Assembly (NCBI GenBank): GCA_030267565.1
Contig: BRXU01000010.1
Location: forward strand, 2,600,501 to 2,664,500
Reading direction: 5' to 3'
Source: Pleodorina starrii
Taxonomy: Eukaryota; Chlorophyta; Chlorophyceae; Chlamydomonadales; Volvocaceae
DNA: 64,000 bases
Both the position numbers and the translations under genes were made by a program. Positions 34,362 to 43,200 of this stretch are shown one piece after another; position 1 is the first letter of the stretch, and the number at the start of each line of letters is the position of its first letter. The notes under the pieces were generated by a model. The model was not told the origin of the DNA, did not search any database, and was given only the letters and a program-made list of their open reading frames with translations.

Positions 34362-35522
34362 TCACTGCTGCGCACAGTTTCCTGTGTCCTGTATTTCAGC
34401 TTCATGTATGTTGGCTGTGTGTATTTCGGCTTCATGTGTGTCGCTGGAATTGCTGGATTGTGTCTCTGGATGTGAGCTATCAAGATCATCTTTGTTTGCT
34501 ACAAACCTGTGGAGTCCCAGGTAATTGCGCAGAAATTCGCTCTCACTGCCCAGGAGCGCCCCATTTTTAAGGTATACCTGGAACAATTGGCCCATCATGT
34601 CAATTGCACGTTCAATGTGCCCTGCCTTGGCCTCAAGTGTAGCCATGATGAAGCCAATGTCAGGGTGTCCACGAAAGCGGCATTTGTGAAATATTTCAGA
34701 TGCCTCCTGCACATCTGCATCAGTGATGGGTCGATCAGGCATCTCCCTGCGCAGGATACTCAAGAGCTGATTGTAGTCATCGTTCAGGAAGAGTCTGTTG
34801 TTGTGGTTTAGGGAGCTGATGTACACTCCCACCTTGGAGCCATCAACAAAGATGTTGGGTATCACGTGCCTTGCCTGGATACCAGCCTTTGTGCACACAT
34901 ATGATATATGAATATTGGCAGCAAACCGACAGGGTAGAAACATGTCCACCAGCTTACGGGCTGTGGCAGGAGTTACAAGGTATGAATCACAGCATGGCAT
35001 TACCTCTTCAAAAGTGTCACGGACATTGGCGAGTCTGAGATGTCCGGATGCGTCCATCTGAGCTGATGGGGGTGTGACCATGGGCAACCCCAGCATCACC
35101 AGCCCTGCATCTTTGGCATCATCTTGAGCAAGCAAGTCAATAACTTGCTGCAGATTTTTCGACACCGTGTCTGCATTGTACAGTGCATCATCTTCAATGA
35201 CAAGGTAGTATTCAGATGCTGTGGCTTTGGCAACTGCTTGCAGGGCTTCAAGGTGCTTGAGGACATTTGATGCTTGGCGGATGTGCAGGCTGTGTACTAG
35301 CTTTGTGTACACAGGATGGGGTGCGTCATTCGGTGGTGTGAGGTCAAACAGTTTTGGCAGATCCGCCAGGTTCAGATCGTCTGGCTCCATTTGCGTAATA
35401 AAAGTCGACTGCACTTGAAACTGTTCACTAAGGCGCTGATGCAAAGCCTTACACATAGGCGCTCGAACCGCAAGCAGTGTTGGAGAGTGCAAAATATACA
35501 TGTTCAACACAGGCTTGGCCAT
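34362..35522 (-). CDS. Glycosyltransferase-like protein, GT25 type (386 aa)
   Basis: The ATG at 35522 (MAKPVLNMYILHSPTL) replaces a longer start at 35600. The first 260 residues look like a GT-A glycosyltransferase of the GT25 type. NMYILHSPTLLAVRAP starts the fold. LKHLEALQAVAKAT precedes YYLVIEDDALYN (EDD near residue 105, the likely metal-binding site), and LVMLGLPMV with CDSYLVTPATARKLVD follows. The C-terminal 120 residues are helical (DVQEASEIFHKCRFRG) and may bind a partner. It could add sugars to virion proteins, as glycosylation enzymes do in other algal giant viruses. Substrate unknown. Confidence 0.7.
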   Translation of the reverse strand: MAKPVLNMYILHSPTLLAVRAPMCKALHQRLSEQFQVQSTFITQMEPDDLNLADLPKLFDLTPPNDAPHPVYTKLVHSLHIRQASNVLKHLEALQAVAKATASEYYLVIEDDALYNADTVSKNLQQVIDLLAQDDAKDAGLVMLGLPMVTPPSAQMDASGHLRLANVRDTFEEVMPCCDSYLVTPATARKLVDMFLPCRFAANIHISYVCTKAGIQARHVIPNIFVDGSKVGVYISSLNHNNRLFLNDDYNQLLSILRREMPDRPITDADVQEASEIFHKCRFRGHPDIGFIMATLEAKAGHIERAIDMMGQLFQVYLKNGALLGSESEFLRNYLGLHRFVANKDDLDSSHPETQSSNSSDTHEAEIHTANIHEAEIQDTGNCAQQ

Positions 35523-35612
35523 TTTTGTTTTGTGTATGGTCTTTTTCCTGAGACCCACATTATTTAAGTGCATGTGTAGGCGCGGACAAGTGAAAAGCAC
35601 TGGTGGGCTCCA

Positions 35613-36179
35613 TCATACATCAAGGCTCAATGCAGCAGTTGGGGTGTCTTCGCCTGGCGACACTGGTTTTGTCGCATTTTTCGGTGGCCGGCCACGACGA
35701 CGTGCACCGTTTTCCGAAGCAGCTGCTGACAGGGTGTCATCATCCACTTGCGCACCTGCTGCACCTGCTTCCATGAGTGGGGTTCTTGATAGTGCAACCA
35801 CAGCAGCAGCCACCTGATCATCCACTTGTTGCTTGATGCAGAGCAATGCATCTTCTAGCTGTGAGTCCATGCGCTCACGCACAATGCGGCGTACCAGATC
35901 CTCACATTTCAGCAAAAGGGCCACATCTGCAGAAGATCGCTCCTTGGCTTGGTCTCTCAATGCACCCTCCACAGCCACTGCTCGCATGCGTATGTCAGAA
36001 ATGGTCTGTTGTACGGTCTGTAACTCAGCTTTAGCAGAATCAAGGTCGGCTCGCACACCATTCATGTCGACAGATGGTGAGGTTATGCTGCTGTTGAATC
36101 GTGTTTCAAGATTCTTGAGGCGATCCAACAGACTCATCATTGAGTTGTTGATAAAGTGCAAATGGTTGGTAATTGACAT
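35613..36179 (-). CDS. Coiled-coil protein with C-terminal AT-hook (188 aa)
   Basis: ATG at 36179. A long predicted coiled coil covers about residues 10-130 (LLDRLKNLETRF, LDSAKAELQTVQQTISDIRM). The C-terminal 35 residues are polar and hold ARRRGRPPKN, which is a canonical AT-hook (core RGRP) that binds the minor groove of A/T DNA. The protein is likely an elongated DNA-binding dimer or trimer. It is divergent from the gene at 36325. Role in virion core packing or transcription is possible. Confidence 0.6.
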   Translation of the reverse strand: MSITNHLHFINNSMMSLLDRLKNLETRFNSSITSPSVDMNGVRADLDSAKAELQTVQQTISDIRMRAVAVEGALRDQAKERSSADVALLLKCEDLVRRIVRERMDSQLEDALLCIKQQVDDQVAAAVVALSRTPLMEAGAAGAQVDDDTLSAAASENGARRRGRPPKNATKPVSPGEDTPTAALSLDV

Positions 36180-36324
36180 TGTAAAAACTGAGGCGGGGCC
36201 AATATGGCAAGTGTGTTTCTATGAATACTTGTGGCAGTATTGCACCAGATAGCCAAACGCAGGCAAAAAGCCGCATGCGTTTAATGTACAGCACATGTTC
36301 ATGATGCTGAAATAATCATTGTGC

Positions 36325-36828
36325 ATGATGTTGCTCACTGCCCCTGTGTATGCATCAGATCCCGATGTCACACCGACAGCAGCAGCATTTGGTCCGACAG
36401 CAGCAGCAGCATTTGGTCCGACAGAGATTGACGGGCATGCCATTGTCAATGGGGCAGCAGATGAGCAGTATGCTGCACTCTTGAAACTTTTAGAGGCATC
36501 TGATGGTGAGCGAGCTGGAGAAGTATACACAGAACTGATGGCCAAAGAGCGGAATGTGCTAGAGGTGCTCAATCGTGTGGCCGAGTCAAGATCATCTGAA
36601 CTGAGAGCAGAACGTGCCGCTCGGAGGCTGTTGCAAGTCCCTTTGCGAGAGTTCTTCCACCGGTTTTGCAAAGCCCTCCGTGGGATTTTCCTGGACCTGG
36701 TTGCCCTCAGCTTGAGAGATCTTGTTGACATCCCATGGATACTGCTGGACGGTGAACGAAAGGTGCATGTAGGCATAGTCATCATGTTATTAGCGTTCTT
36801 GATCTTTTTCATAGAAACGGCATCCTGA
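36325..36828 (+). CDS. Helical protein with C-terminal membrane anchor (167 aa)
   Basis: The first ATG of a tandem pair is used (36325); a TTG at 36319 is not needed. The N-terminal 35 residues are Ala/Pro-rich with a small AAFGPT duplication. A helical middle (AALLKLLEASDGERAGEVY, RAERAARRLLQVPLREFFHRF) leads to a C-terminal membrane helix VGIVIMLLAFLIFFIE. This is a tail-anchored protein. Family not recognised. Confidence 0.55.
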   Translation: MMLLTAPVYASDPDVTPTAAAFGPTAAAAFGPTEIDGHAIVNGAADEQYAALLKLLEASDGERAGEVYTELMAKERNVLEVLNRVAESRSSELRAERAARRLLQVPLREFFHRFCKALRGIFLDLVALSLRDLVDIPWILLDGERKVHVGIVIMLLAFLIFFIETAS

Positions 36829-36980
36829 TGGGTGGCTCAAAATTCATTTGGTGGAAAGCGAGCATCTGCACTGTGAAGTGCACAGTAGCAACAGCAGCCA
36901 CTGTGTCATGAAACTGGAGCGGCTGCTGTGTGCATGAAAGCTGTGCAGCATTCTGTTACCCCTTTTACAAAGGATACATC

Positions 36981-37688
36981 ATGGTGTCATGTGTGCCTCA
37001 TGAGTCCATTACCAGTGGCAGCCTGCTCTTGTTGCAGGACCCGGCGGCTGCAGTTGTGACTGTGCTACTCTTGATCATGATCATTGGCCAGATAGCACGC
37101 GATCGCTCTAGTCAAATTGCAATCCTGGCTTGTGCAATAATTGTGGCAATCTTGTTTGGCCTAAATTCGCGTATCCGGACCCAAACAGATTCAGTTCAGA
37201 GTCAGGTACAACAACTTCAGCAAGCTATTCAACAAATGTTCGCATCTGGTTATGTGAAAAACAATGAGATGATACCCTTGCGGGACCCAACACGATTCCG
37301 CCACATTTTCCGCGACCTTCGCATTGTCCGTGCTCTCAACCAGCTAGTGAGCCACTTTGCCAAGAACTATGCGGACACTTCATACAGCTGCCTATACTAC
37401 ACTGAGGCGTTCATGCGTCAGTATCACCGTATTCTGGACGGGCGGGCCAAGGATCCATCAAGTGCACGGCACCTGATGAATGCCATTTTGAATCACATGT
37501 ACACCTTGTCTTACATGGCTTCCATATATGAGCGCCCGGCCATAGAGCATGTCCGAATGCTCTTTACAGGATTGCTGCAAGAGTTTTACAGAAAAATACT
37601 GGTACATCTTGATCGGTTGCATGAGATTGGCGCCCCTACACCATTTGACTCGCTCTACCAAGTCACAACATTTGATCTGCACCCCTAA
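36981..37688 (+). CDS. Membrane-anchored helical protein (235 aa)
   Basis: The ATG at 36981 (MVSCVPHES) is preferred over a GTG at 36930. Two membrane helices lie near residues 22-60 (AAVVTVLLLIMIIG and IAILACAIIVAILFGL). A coiled-coil stretch (SVQSQVQQLQQAIQQMF) leads to a conserved-looking soluble part: MIPLRDPTRFRHIFRDLRIV, NQLVSHFAKNYADTSYSCLYYT, and MNAILNHMYTLSYM. I recall similar proteins in mesomimiviruses but no name. It is convergent with RPB10. Confidence 0.6.
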   Translation: MVSCVPHESITSGSLLLLQDPAAAVVTVLLLIMIIGQIARDRSSQIAILACAIIVAILFGLNSRIRTQTDSVQSQVQQLQQAIQQMFASGYVKNNEMIPLRDPTRFRHIFRDLRIVRALNQLVSHFAKNYADTSYSCLYYTEAFMRQYHRILDGRAKDPSSARHLMNAILNHMYTLSYMASIYERPAIEHVRMLFTGLLQEFYRKILVHLDRLHEIGAPTPFDSLYQVTTFDLHP

Positions 37689-37694
37689 TAGGGC

Positions 37695-37949
37695 TCATAT
37701 GACATCAATCAAGTCCACGTGAGTCAGCATGTGGCGCTTGCAGCATATGCGGTCCAGCCCGATGCTCTCCATCAATTTGCCCTTGTACCCTGGTTCCAGA
37801 TTCTTGTGTATGGGTTCTTTCAGCAAACATCCATCTTCAGTCCTTTCAGTCACAACACACTCATCTATTTTCCGAGCTTCCATGTCAAAATACTGCCACT
37901 TGTTAGCCAGCAACTTTCCACACGTAAAACAACGAATGGGGATAATCAT
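37695..37949 (-). CDS. RPB10: RNA polymerase subunit RPB10 (84 aa)
   Basis: The correct start is the ATG at 37949, because the protein then begins MIIPIRCFTCGKLLANKW, the highly conserved N-terminus of RPB10. The longer frame from 38129 overlaps the NET-domain gene and adds no conserved sequence. The zinc site is Cys7, Cys10, Cys69 and Cys70 (RICCKRHMLTHVDLI). It is slightly longer than the eukaryotic form, with a loop insert at residues 28-45. All ligands are present. Confidence 0.95.
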   Translation of the reverse strand: MIIPIRCFTCGKLLANKWQYFDMEARKIDECVVTERTEDGCLLKEPIHKNLEPGYKGKLMESIGLDRICCKRHMLTHVDLIDVI

Positions 37950-38068
37950 GCTGTATGGCCTCGACACGTCTAATCCTTGGGTCAAGCACCCCTTTAGTAA
38001 TGGCTTTAACCCACCGTCATATGCCACGTGAGACTTAAAGGTTATACACAAAATTGTGCATAACGTGT

Positions 38069-38788
38069 ATGATGATACCCCTACACAGAGATGGCAACCC
38101 GCCACCTGAGCAGATGACCAATGCCCCATCTACACAAAAACCCACCCCCCAGTACACAAACCGCATGCGAAAGCAGGTGATTGAACGCATTCACGGGCTC
38201 ACCCCCACTGAGCACGAAGAGATCCTGTCCATGATCCAACGCAATGCACCAGACATTGCCTTTACACGCAACAACAACGGTGTATTTTTCAACCTTGCAT
38301 TGTTCCCAGACAACCTAATCGCAACTGTTGATATGTTTGTCAAGTTTTGTTTAGACAATAAGCGGGAGCTAGAAGAGTATGACAAACGCCTCAGCGAATG
38401 CAAGATGGGCATGGATGCGGCAATGGGCAGGCAAAAAGAAATGGTGACACATGAGGATGATGTTGAATATGATGGTGCCGAAATTGACCAACCGTGTAAT
38501 AATAAAAATCCAAGCACACGAAGGGCACGATCAAGCTGTGCCGTGCAGCTGCAGGCAAGAATGGCAAGAGATGAATCCAACCTAGCCTGGGCTAACTTAC
38601 TGGACCAGCAAACTCGCATCGACCCTGGATTCCAGCGTTACATTGTCAACATGTACAATGATAATCACACGAAACGGAAGCCAAATACGCGCTTCTACTC
38701 TGCCAAGAAAAAATACTCGAAACGTGTTGGCCAAACTGAAAAACGAGATGGAGCTGACATTTGTGATGTACTTGTCCCAGAAACATGA
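38069..38788 (+). CDS. NET-domain-like protein (239 aa)
   Basis: Possible starts are 38069 and 38114. Residues about 30-105 resemble the NET (extra-terminal) domain of BET proteins: MRKQVIERIHGLTPTEHEEIL, then FTRNNNGVFFNLALF and LIATVDMFVKFC. Such domains bind short Lys-rich motifs in chromatin and viral integrases. Similar NET domains occur in proteins of mimivirus relatives. The rest is polar, with a basic C-terminus (KKKYSKRVGQTEKR). It likely bridges chromatin-like or core proteins. The partner is unknown. Confidence 0.6.
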   Translation: MMIPLHRDGNPPPEQMTNAPSTQKPTPQYTNRMRKQVIERIHGLTPTEHEEILSMIQRNAPDIAFTRNNNGVFFNLALFPDNLIATVDMFVKFCLDNKRELEEYDKRLSECKMGMDAAMGRQKEMVTHEDDVEYDGAEIDQPCNNKNPSTRRARSSCAVQLQARMARDESNLAWANLLDQQTRIDPGFQRYIVNMYNDNHTKRKPNTRFYSAKKKYSKRVGQTEKRDGADICDVLVPET

Positions 38789-38808
38789 CAATGTTGTTTT
38801 CTGAAGTT

Positions 38809-39177
38809 TCAACGGCACACCCGCTTGGACATCCGTATATCGGCATCCTCATCCACCGCTTCTGCAGGTCGCTTGGGACGTGATGCACTGTGGCAGCTGA
38901 TATGTATGTATTGAATGTTCAGCTTCATTCCTGGGTAAACCATGTCACTGTGCTCAAACAACAGTCGCTCCCCTGCAAGCTCACCACCAGTCGAGCGGCC
39001 CAGTCCCCCTGACGTCCATGCAAGTAGGTCATAGTTGCTTATCATATGGCGGCCCTGGTGCTCCATAACCCAATTTTTGACTTGTGACCATGGTGCAGGC
39101 AATGTGTTTACAGGGAATGTCAAGGTATCAAATGTCTTCTCACAAACCAGCTTGATCTGAATCTGATCATGCATCAT
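38809..39177 (-). CDS. Unknown small protein (122 aa)
   Basis: ATG at 39177. Mixed beta protein (IQIKLVCEKTFDTLTFPVNT, MKLNIQYIHISCHS) with a basic, probably disordered tail (RPKRPAEAVDEDADIRMSKR) that resembles a nuclear-localisation type stretch. No family recognised. It is divergent from the 39495 gene across a large CAATCA array. Confidence 0.5.
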   Translation of the reverse strand: MMHDQIQIKLVCEKTFDTLTFPVNTLPAPWSQVKNWVMEHQGRHMISNYDLLAWTSGGLGRSTGGELAGERLLFEHSDMVYPGMKLNIQYIHISCHSASRPKRPAEAVDEDADIRMSKRVCR

Positions 39178-39255
39178 CTTGCCAACAGATAGAAATAGTG
39201 TGTTTGGATATTGTTGATGTGCATGCTAAGTTATGCCACAGTCCAGTCACACAAG

Positions 39256-39489
39256 CCAATTAAAACCTAATCAAACCCAACCAAAAACTCAATCAAACCC
39301 AACCAAAAACTCAATCAAACCCCGATCAAAACCAATCAAAACCAATCAAAACCAATCAACACCAATCAAAACCAATCAAAACCAATGAAAACCAATCAAC
39401 ACCAATCAAAACCAATCAAAACCAATCAAAACCAATCAACACCAATCAAAACCAATCAACACCAATCAAAACCAATCAACACCAATCAC
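39256..39489. repeat. 10-bp tandem array ACCAATCAAA, over 20 units
   Basis: The largest array in the window. Most units read ACCAATCAAA; others read ACCAATCAAC or AACTCAATCA. The 10-bp period is kept through nearly the whole length. It fills the divergent intergenic region and ends 5 bp before the ATG at 39495. Confidence 0.95.
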
Positions 39490-39494
39490 AGCCC

Positions 39495-39995
39495 ATGTGG
39501 GGATTTAATGACACAATGACTCACCATAGCCAACAACCAGCAAAAAGTGTAAAGCACAGTCTGCAGACAGTTTACATGGTGGGTGTGAGAAAAATGCACA
39601 GACGCAACATGATGCAGTTGGAGCAGTCTACAAATGCACATCTACGTGCTCGGGCTCAACGAAAACGATGGGCCTACTTGGAGTACAAGAAGTGCAGCGA
39701 CCCTCTTTCAGAGATTCAGTATCGTGCTCACTTTACGACCATGTACTATGGTGGCAAAATGGACATGCCACATGCAAACCGACTGCGGCATCTCATTTCT
39801 CACCTCAGTGTGGACCTCCGCAACAACCTGACGGAGGATGTCTGGAAATACATCCGGCAATACTGGCCAACATGGGAACTCCTCCCACCCCTGCAGCCAC
39901 CTAGGCATCCACGGCCCATTCAACGCACCGCTCGTACAGGAGCTCCTGGGCCATGGCAACTGCAGTGGGCGATGGGGTTGTTCTCGGGCCGGTGA
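39495..39995 (+). CDS. Hypothetical basic protein whose 3' end lies in a duplication (166 aa)
   Basis: ATG at 39495. The middle is basic and helical (HRRNMMQLEQSTNAHLRARA, RKRWAYLEYKKCSD) with a later LRHLISHLSVDLRNNLTE and YIRQYWPTWELLPP. The last 30 codons fall in the first copy of a 168-bp direct repeat (39906-40073), so the true C-terminus may have been altered by the duplication. No family recognised. Confidence 0.45.
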   Translation: MWGFNDTMTHHSQQPAKSVKHSLQTVYMVGVRKMHRRNMMQLEQSTNAHLRARAQRKRWAYLEYKKCSDPLSEIQYRAHFTTMYYGGKMDMPHANRLRHLISHLSVDLRNNLTEDVWKYIRQYWPTWELLPPLQPPRHPRPIQRTARTGAPGPWQLQWAMGLFSGR

Positions 39996-40251
39996 TGCAG
40001 GTGTAGCCTGATGTGCTCATGTCATTTGTCCTGATGTAGAAATTTGATAGCATGTACCGCAACTGAAATGTTGTTAACGGGTGTCCACGGCCCATTCAAC
40101 GCACCGCTCGTACAGGAGCTCCTGGGCCATGGGGCAACTGCAGTGGGCGATGGGGTTGTTCTCGGGTCGGTGATGCGGGTGTAGCCTGATGTGCTCATGT
40201 CATTTGTCCTGATGTAGAAATTTGATAGCATGTACCGCAACTGAAATGTTG
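39906..40251. repeat. Direct repeat of about 168 bp (39906-40073 and 40083-40251)
   Basis: Two long, nearly identical copies lie in tandem with a 9-bp gap. They differ by few substitutions and a 2-bp insertion in copy 2 (CCATGGGGCAA against CCATGGCAA). On the minus strand each copy reads YMLSNFYIRTNDMSTSGYT, open to PTAVA; the insertion shifts copy 2. It may hold the tail of a decayed gene. The gap 39996-40289 contains nothing else. Confidence 0.9.
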
Positions 40252-40289
40252 CATGGACATTTTTACAAGCATGTGTGTTTTAATGAAGG

Positions 40290-43200
40290 CTAATCAAAGC
40301 CAGGAAAGTCAACTGACAATGCATATTGGGTGGCCTGCTCAAGGGCGGTTGTCCGCTGTACAAAAGGGTTGTTTGCTAGCTGAGTGCCTAGAAGGATGGC
40401 GTCCATCCTTGAACCTCCACGTTCTAGCTCAATGTAATCTGATCGACCTGGGCGAGACTGCTGACCCAAGCGGTCTGCACTGTTTGCTTGTGTGCCACGC
40501 TCACTCTCACCGCCACTATCAACAGCAAAGGTTTCCGACATCCAAAGGTCGGTAGCATCATACCCAACATCCACATTACGCCGGTTGATTGTCATGTCAT
40601 AGCCATCCTTGCCCGTGACAACCTTGGGTCCACTGCTGGTGGGCGCTCTCCTCACAAGTGTCTCCTCACGCAAGTCATTGATGACAGCCGAGTACATGTC
40701 AGCATACGATGTTGGTGCATGCTGTACCTGGTCGGCCCCACCACCAAAATATTCGCTATCTGCCTCATGGCGCTGTGTGTCCCTGACAACAACACTAGCC
40801 ACCTTGTATCCATCACCTGCAGCTTTATTGTCGATAGCACCATATCGATCCTCATCAGTGTACTCTTGCCGGTGAGTCTCCTTGGCATGCACATCCTGAC
40901 AGGTGTAGGCACCACGTTGGCCTTGTAGACCGCTCACATGGCCAGTGTCAGCCTCTCCGCTTTCATAAAGCACGGTTTCTTTTAGTGTGGTGCGTGCAGT
41001 GTCATTGGGGTCACGGGTGGCGCCCACCATCCGCACAGGCCGCATGTTGGCCACAGTGTCAGGTTCATCCAGGGTCTGACGAAGTGTGGGGCGTGCATCA
41101 TCATTAGCTCCGGCAGGTCCACACACTTGCCCAGTCGTGATGAACCCGCCCTGCTGTGTGTTCACAGTTGTAGCCTCTTTTAGTGTTGTGCGAGCAACAT
41201 CCAAAGGATCATGGACGGTAACCGCGCTGCGAACAGGTCGTGGGTTGGCGGGTGCTGATGGGTGCAGTGTTGTCTCCTTGACAGTTCCTCGCAGAATGTC
41301 ATTGGGATCATGCACGGTGACAGCACCGCGCACATTCCGCATATTGGCGGGTTCAGAGGGTGCAAGGATTGTCTCCTTGATCGTGGCACGAGCCACTGCT
41401 TCAGGGTCAAAAGCAGGCCCAGCAGAGCGCATGGAGCTCCTCATATTTGCGGCTTCAGCTGCCGTCAGTGTAGTCTCTTTGGTGGTGGTCCTTGCAACAA
41501 CATCTGGATCCCATGCCGTGCCAGCCACGCGCCCACTTGTCAGGTTGGCCAGCTCGGCCGGTGACAACGTTGTCTGCTTGACGGTCGTTCTTGCAGTCGC
41601 CTCTGGATCCCAGGCAGCACCTGCTGCACGACCACTGTGTAGGTTGGCCAGCTCAGCCGGTGACAGAGTCGTCTGCTTGACTGTTGTCCTAGCAATGGCG
41701 TCCGGATCCCAGGCAGCGCCTGCTGCACGACCACTGTTCAGATTGAGCGGCTCAGCGGGTGACAGCGTGGTCTCTTTCACAGTTGTGCGCATGACATCAC
41801 TGGGGTCGTGAGCCATTCCGGCTGCACGGGTGCCACGCAGGTTGACTGGCTCACTTGGCATGAGTGTGGTCTCTTTCATTGTTGCACGGGCCACATCTGA
41901 TGGGTCATAGACAGTGATGCGGGTGGGACCCTTCATGTTTGCAGGCAGAGTGGCAGCAATGGTGGTCTCTTTGACAGTTGCACGAGCCACATCGCATGGG
42001 TCATATGCGACACCTACATTTCTGGGACCATGCATGTTTGCTGGTGCTGTGGGAGTGAGAGTCGATTCCTTGATGGTGGTCCGCATGATGTCGGTCGGGC
42101 CTACTGGTCGCTTTGATGGGCATCCGGCTGCAGCCTGCAGACTCCCAAACTGTCGAGGTGCCTGAACAAGTGTGTCCTTGCGTGTAGGTGCAATCATGTC
42201 CACGACAGGGGCGATGATGGCCTTGACTGCTGTTGTGATGCCACCATGGTATGTTTTTGTGCTGGTTATCTGCCGGTTGTTGTCATACACCTGGATGCTG
42301 CCACGGCCATGGTCAGATGCCTCACCTTTTCCTTGACCAAATATGGCCATGTTCCTCAGTCCAGTCCACCCCAGCTGCTGCCTGAATGCAGCCGAGACAG
42401 TGGCTGGGTCCACCACGCGTGGTGCTGCACCTCTTGATGATGTAGTGCACGGGTTGCCTGTGTGTCCTCTTTTGCCTGTCTGTGCACGGCTGGTGGGCTT
42501 GTCTGTCGCAGACAAGGACGGCCGCAAAGCCTCCTTCAAGAAAGCGCCCGTTGTTTGCAGACGGTGGTCTTCAGTCAGCGCAACAAATGTGTCTGGTCGA
42601 TTCTTCTCCAGCTTGGCGGGGGCATCTGCGCGCAGGGTGCCCCGGATGCCGGATTCCACAACCACACCCTCAAAAGTCACTTTGGGATTATTGGTGCTGC
42701 GGAGGTCATCTACTGTCTTGGGTAACATACTCGCACGCACATCATCATGGCGGAGGGGCTTTGCAGCGACTTTGACTTGTTCAAAGGGCAGTACATTGTT
42801 ACGTATTTGGGAAGCCTGCATGCGCTCCAGCTCAAGCTCCACTGGTGATGCCATGCCATACGAGTTGCCAACATCACGGGACATGGCAAACAAGGGAGCC
42901 TGCTCACGTTTGTTGGAATCGCGTGGCATGTCGGATGACATGCCAGTAAAGTGCTCCAGCACAGGCAGACTGGACCTCACATCAACATTTTGTTTTACCG
43001 ACCCACCAAAGAAGGGTGTCATGTTTTGATGAAAGTTGCTCATGGGAATGTCAACCCCGGCCAGCTGAGAGTGAACAAATGCGCCCTGCTGCTGGCTGGG
43101 CAGCTGTCCCACAGCCAATGCAGGACCAGGAGGGTTGGCCGGAGGGTTGGCCGGAGGGTTGGCCGGAGGGTTGGCCGGAGGGGGCTTGGGCACATGGGAA

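Noticed and set aside
36219..36812. Minus-strand frame of 197 codons
   Set aside because: It is opposite the tail-anchored protein gene at 36325-36828, which has a clear membrane helix and start. The minus frame has no motif.
39256..39489. CRISPR array
   Set aside because: Units are 10 bp, directly adjacent, and without unique spacers of 25-40 bp. No cas-like gene is present.
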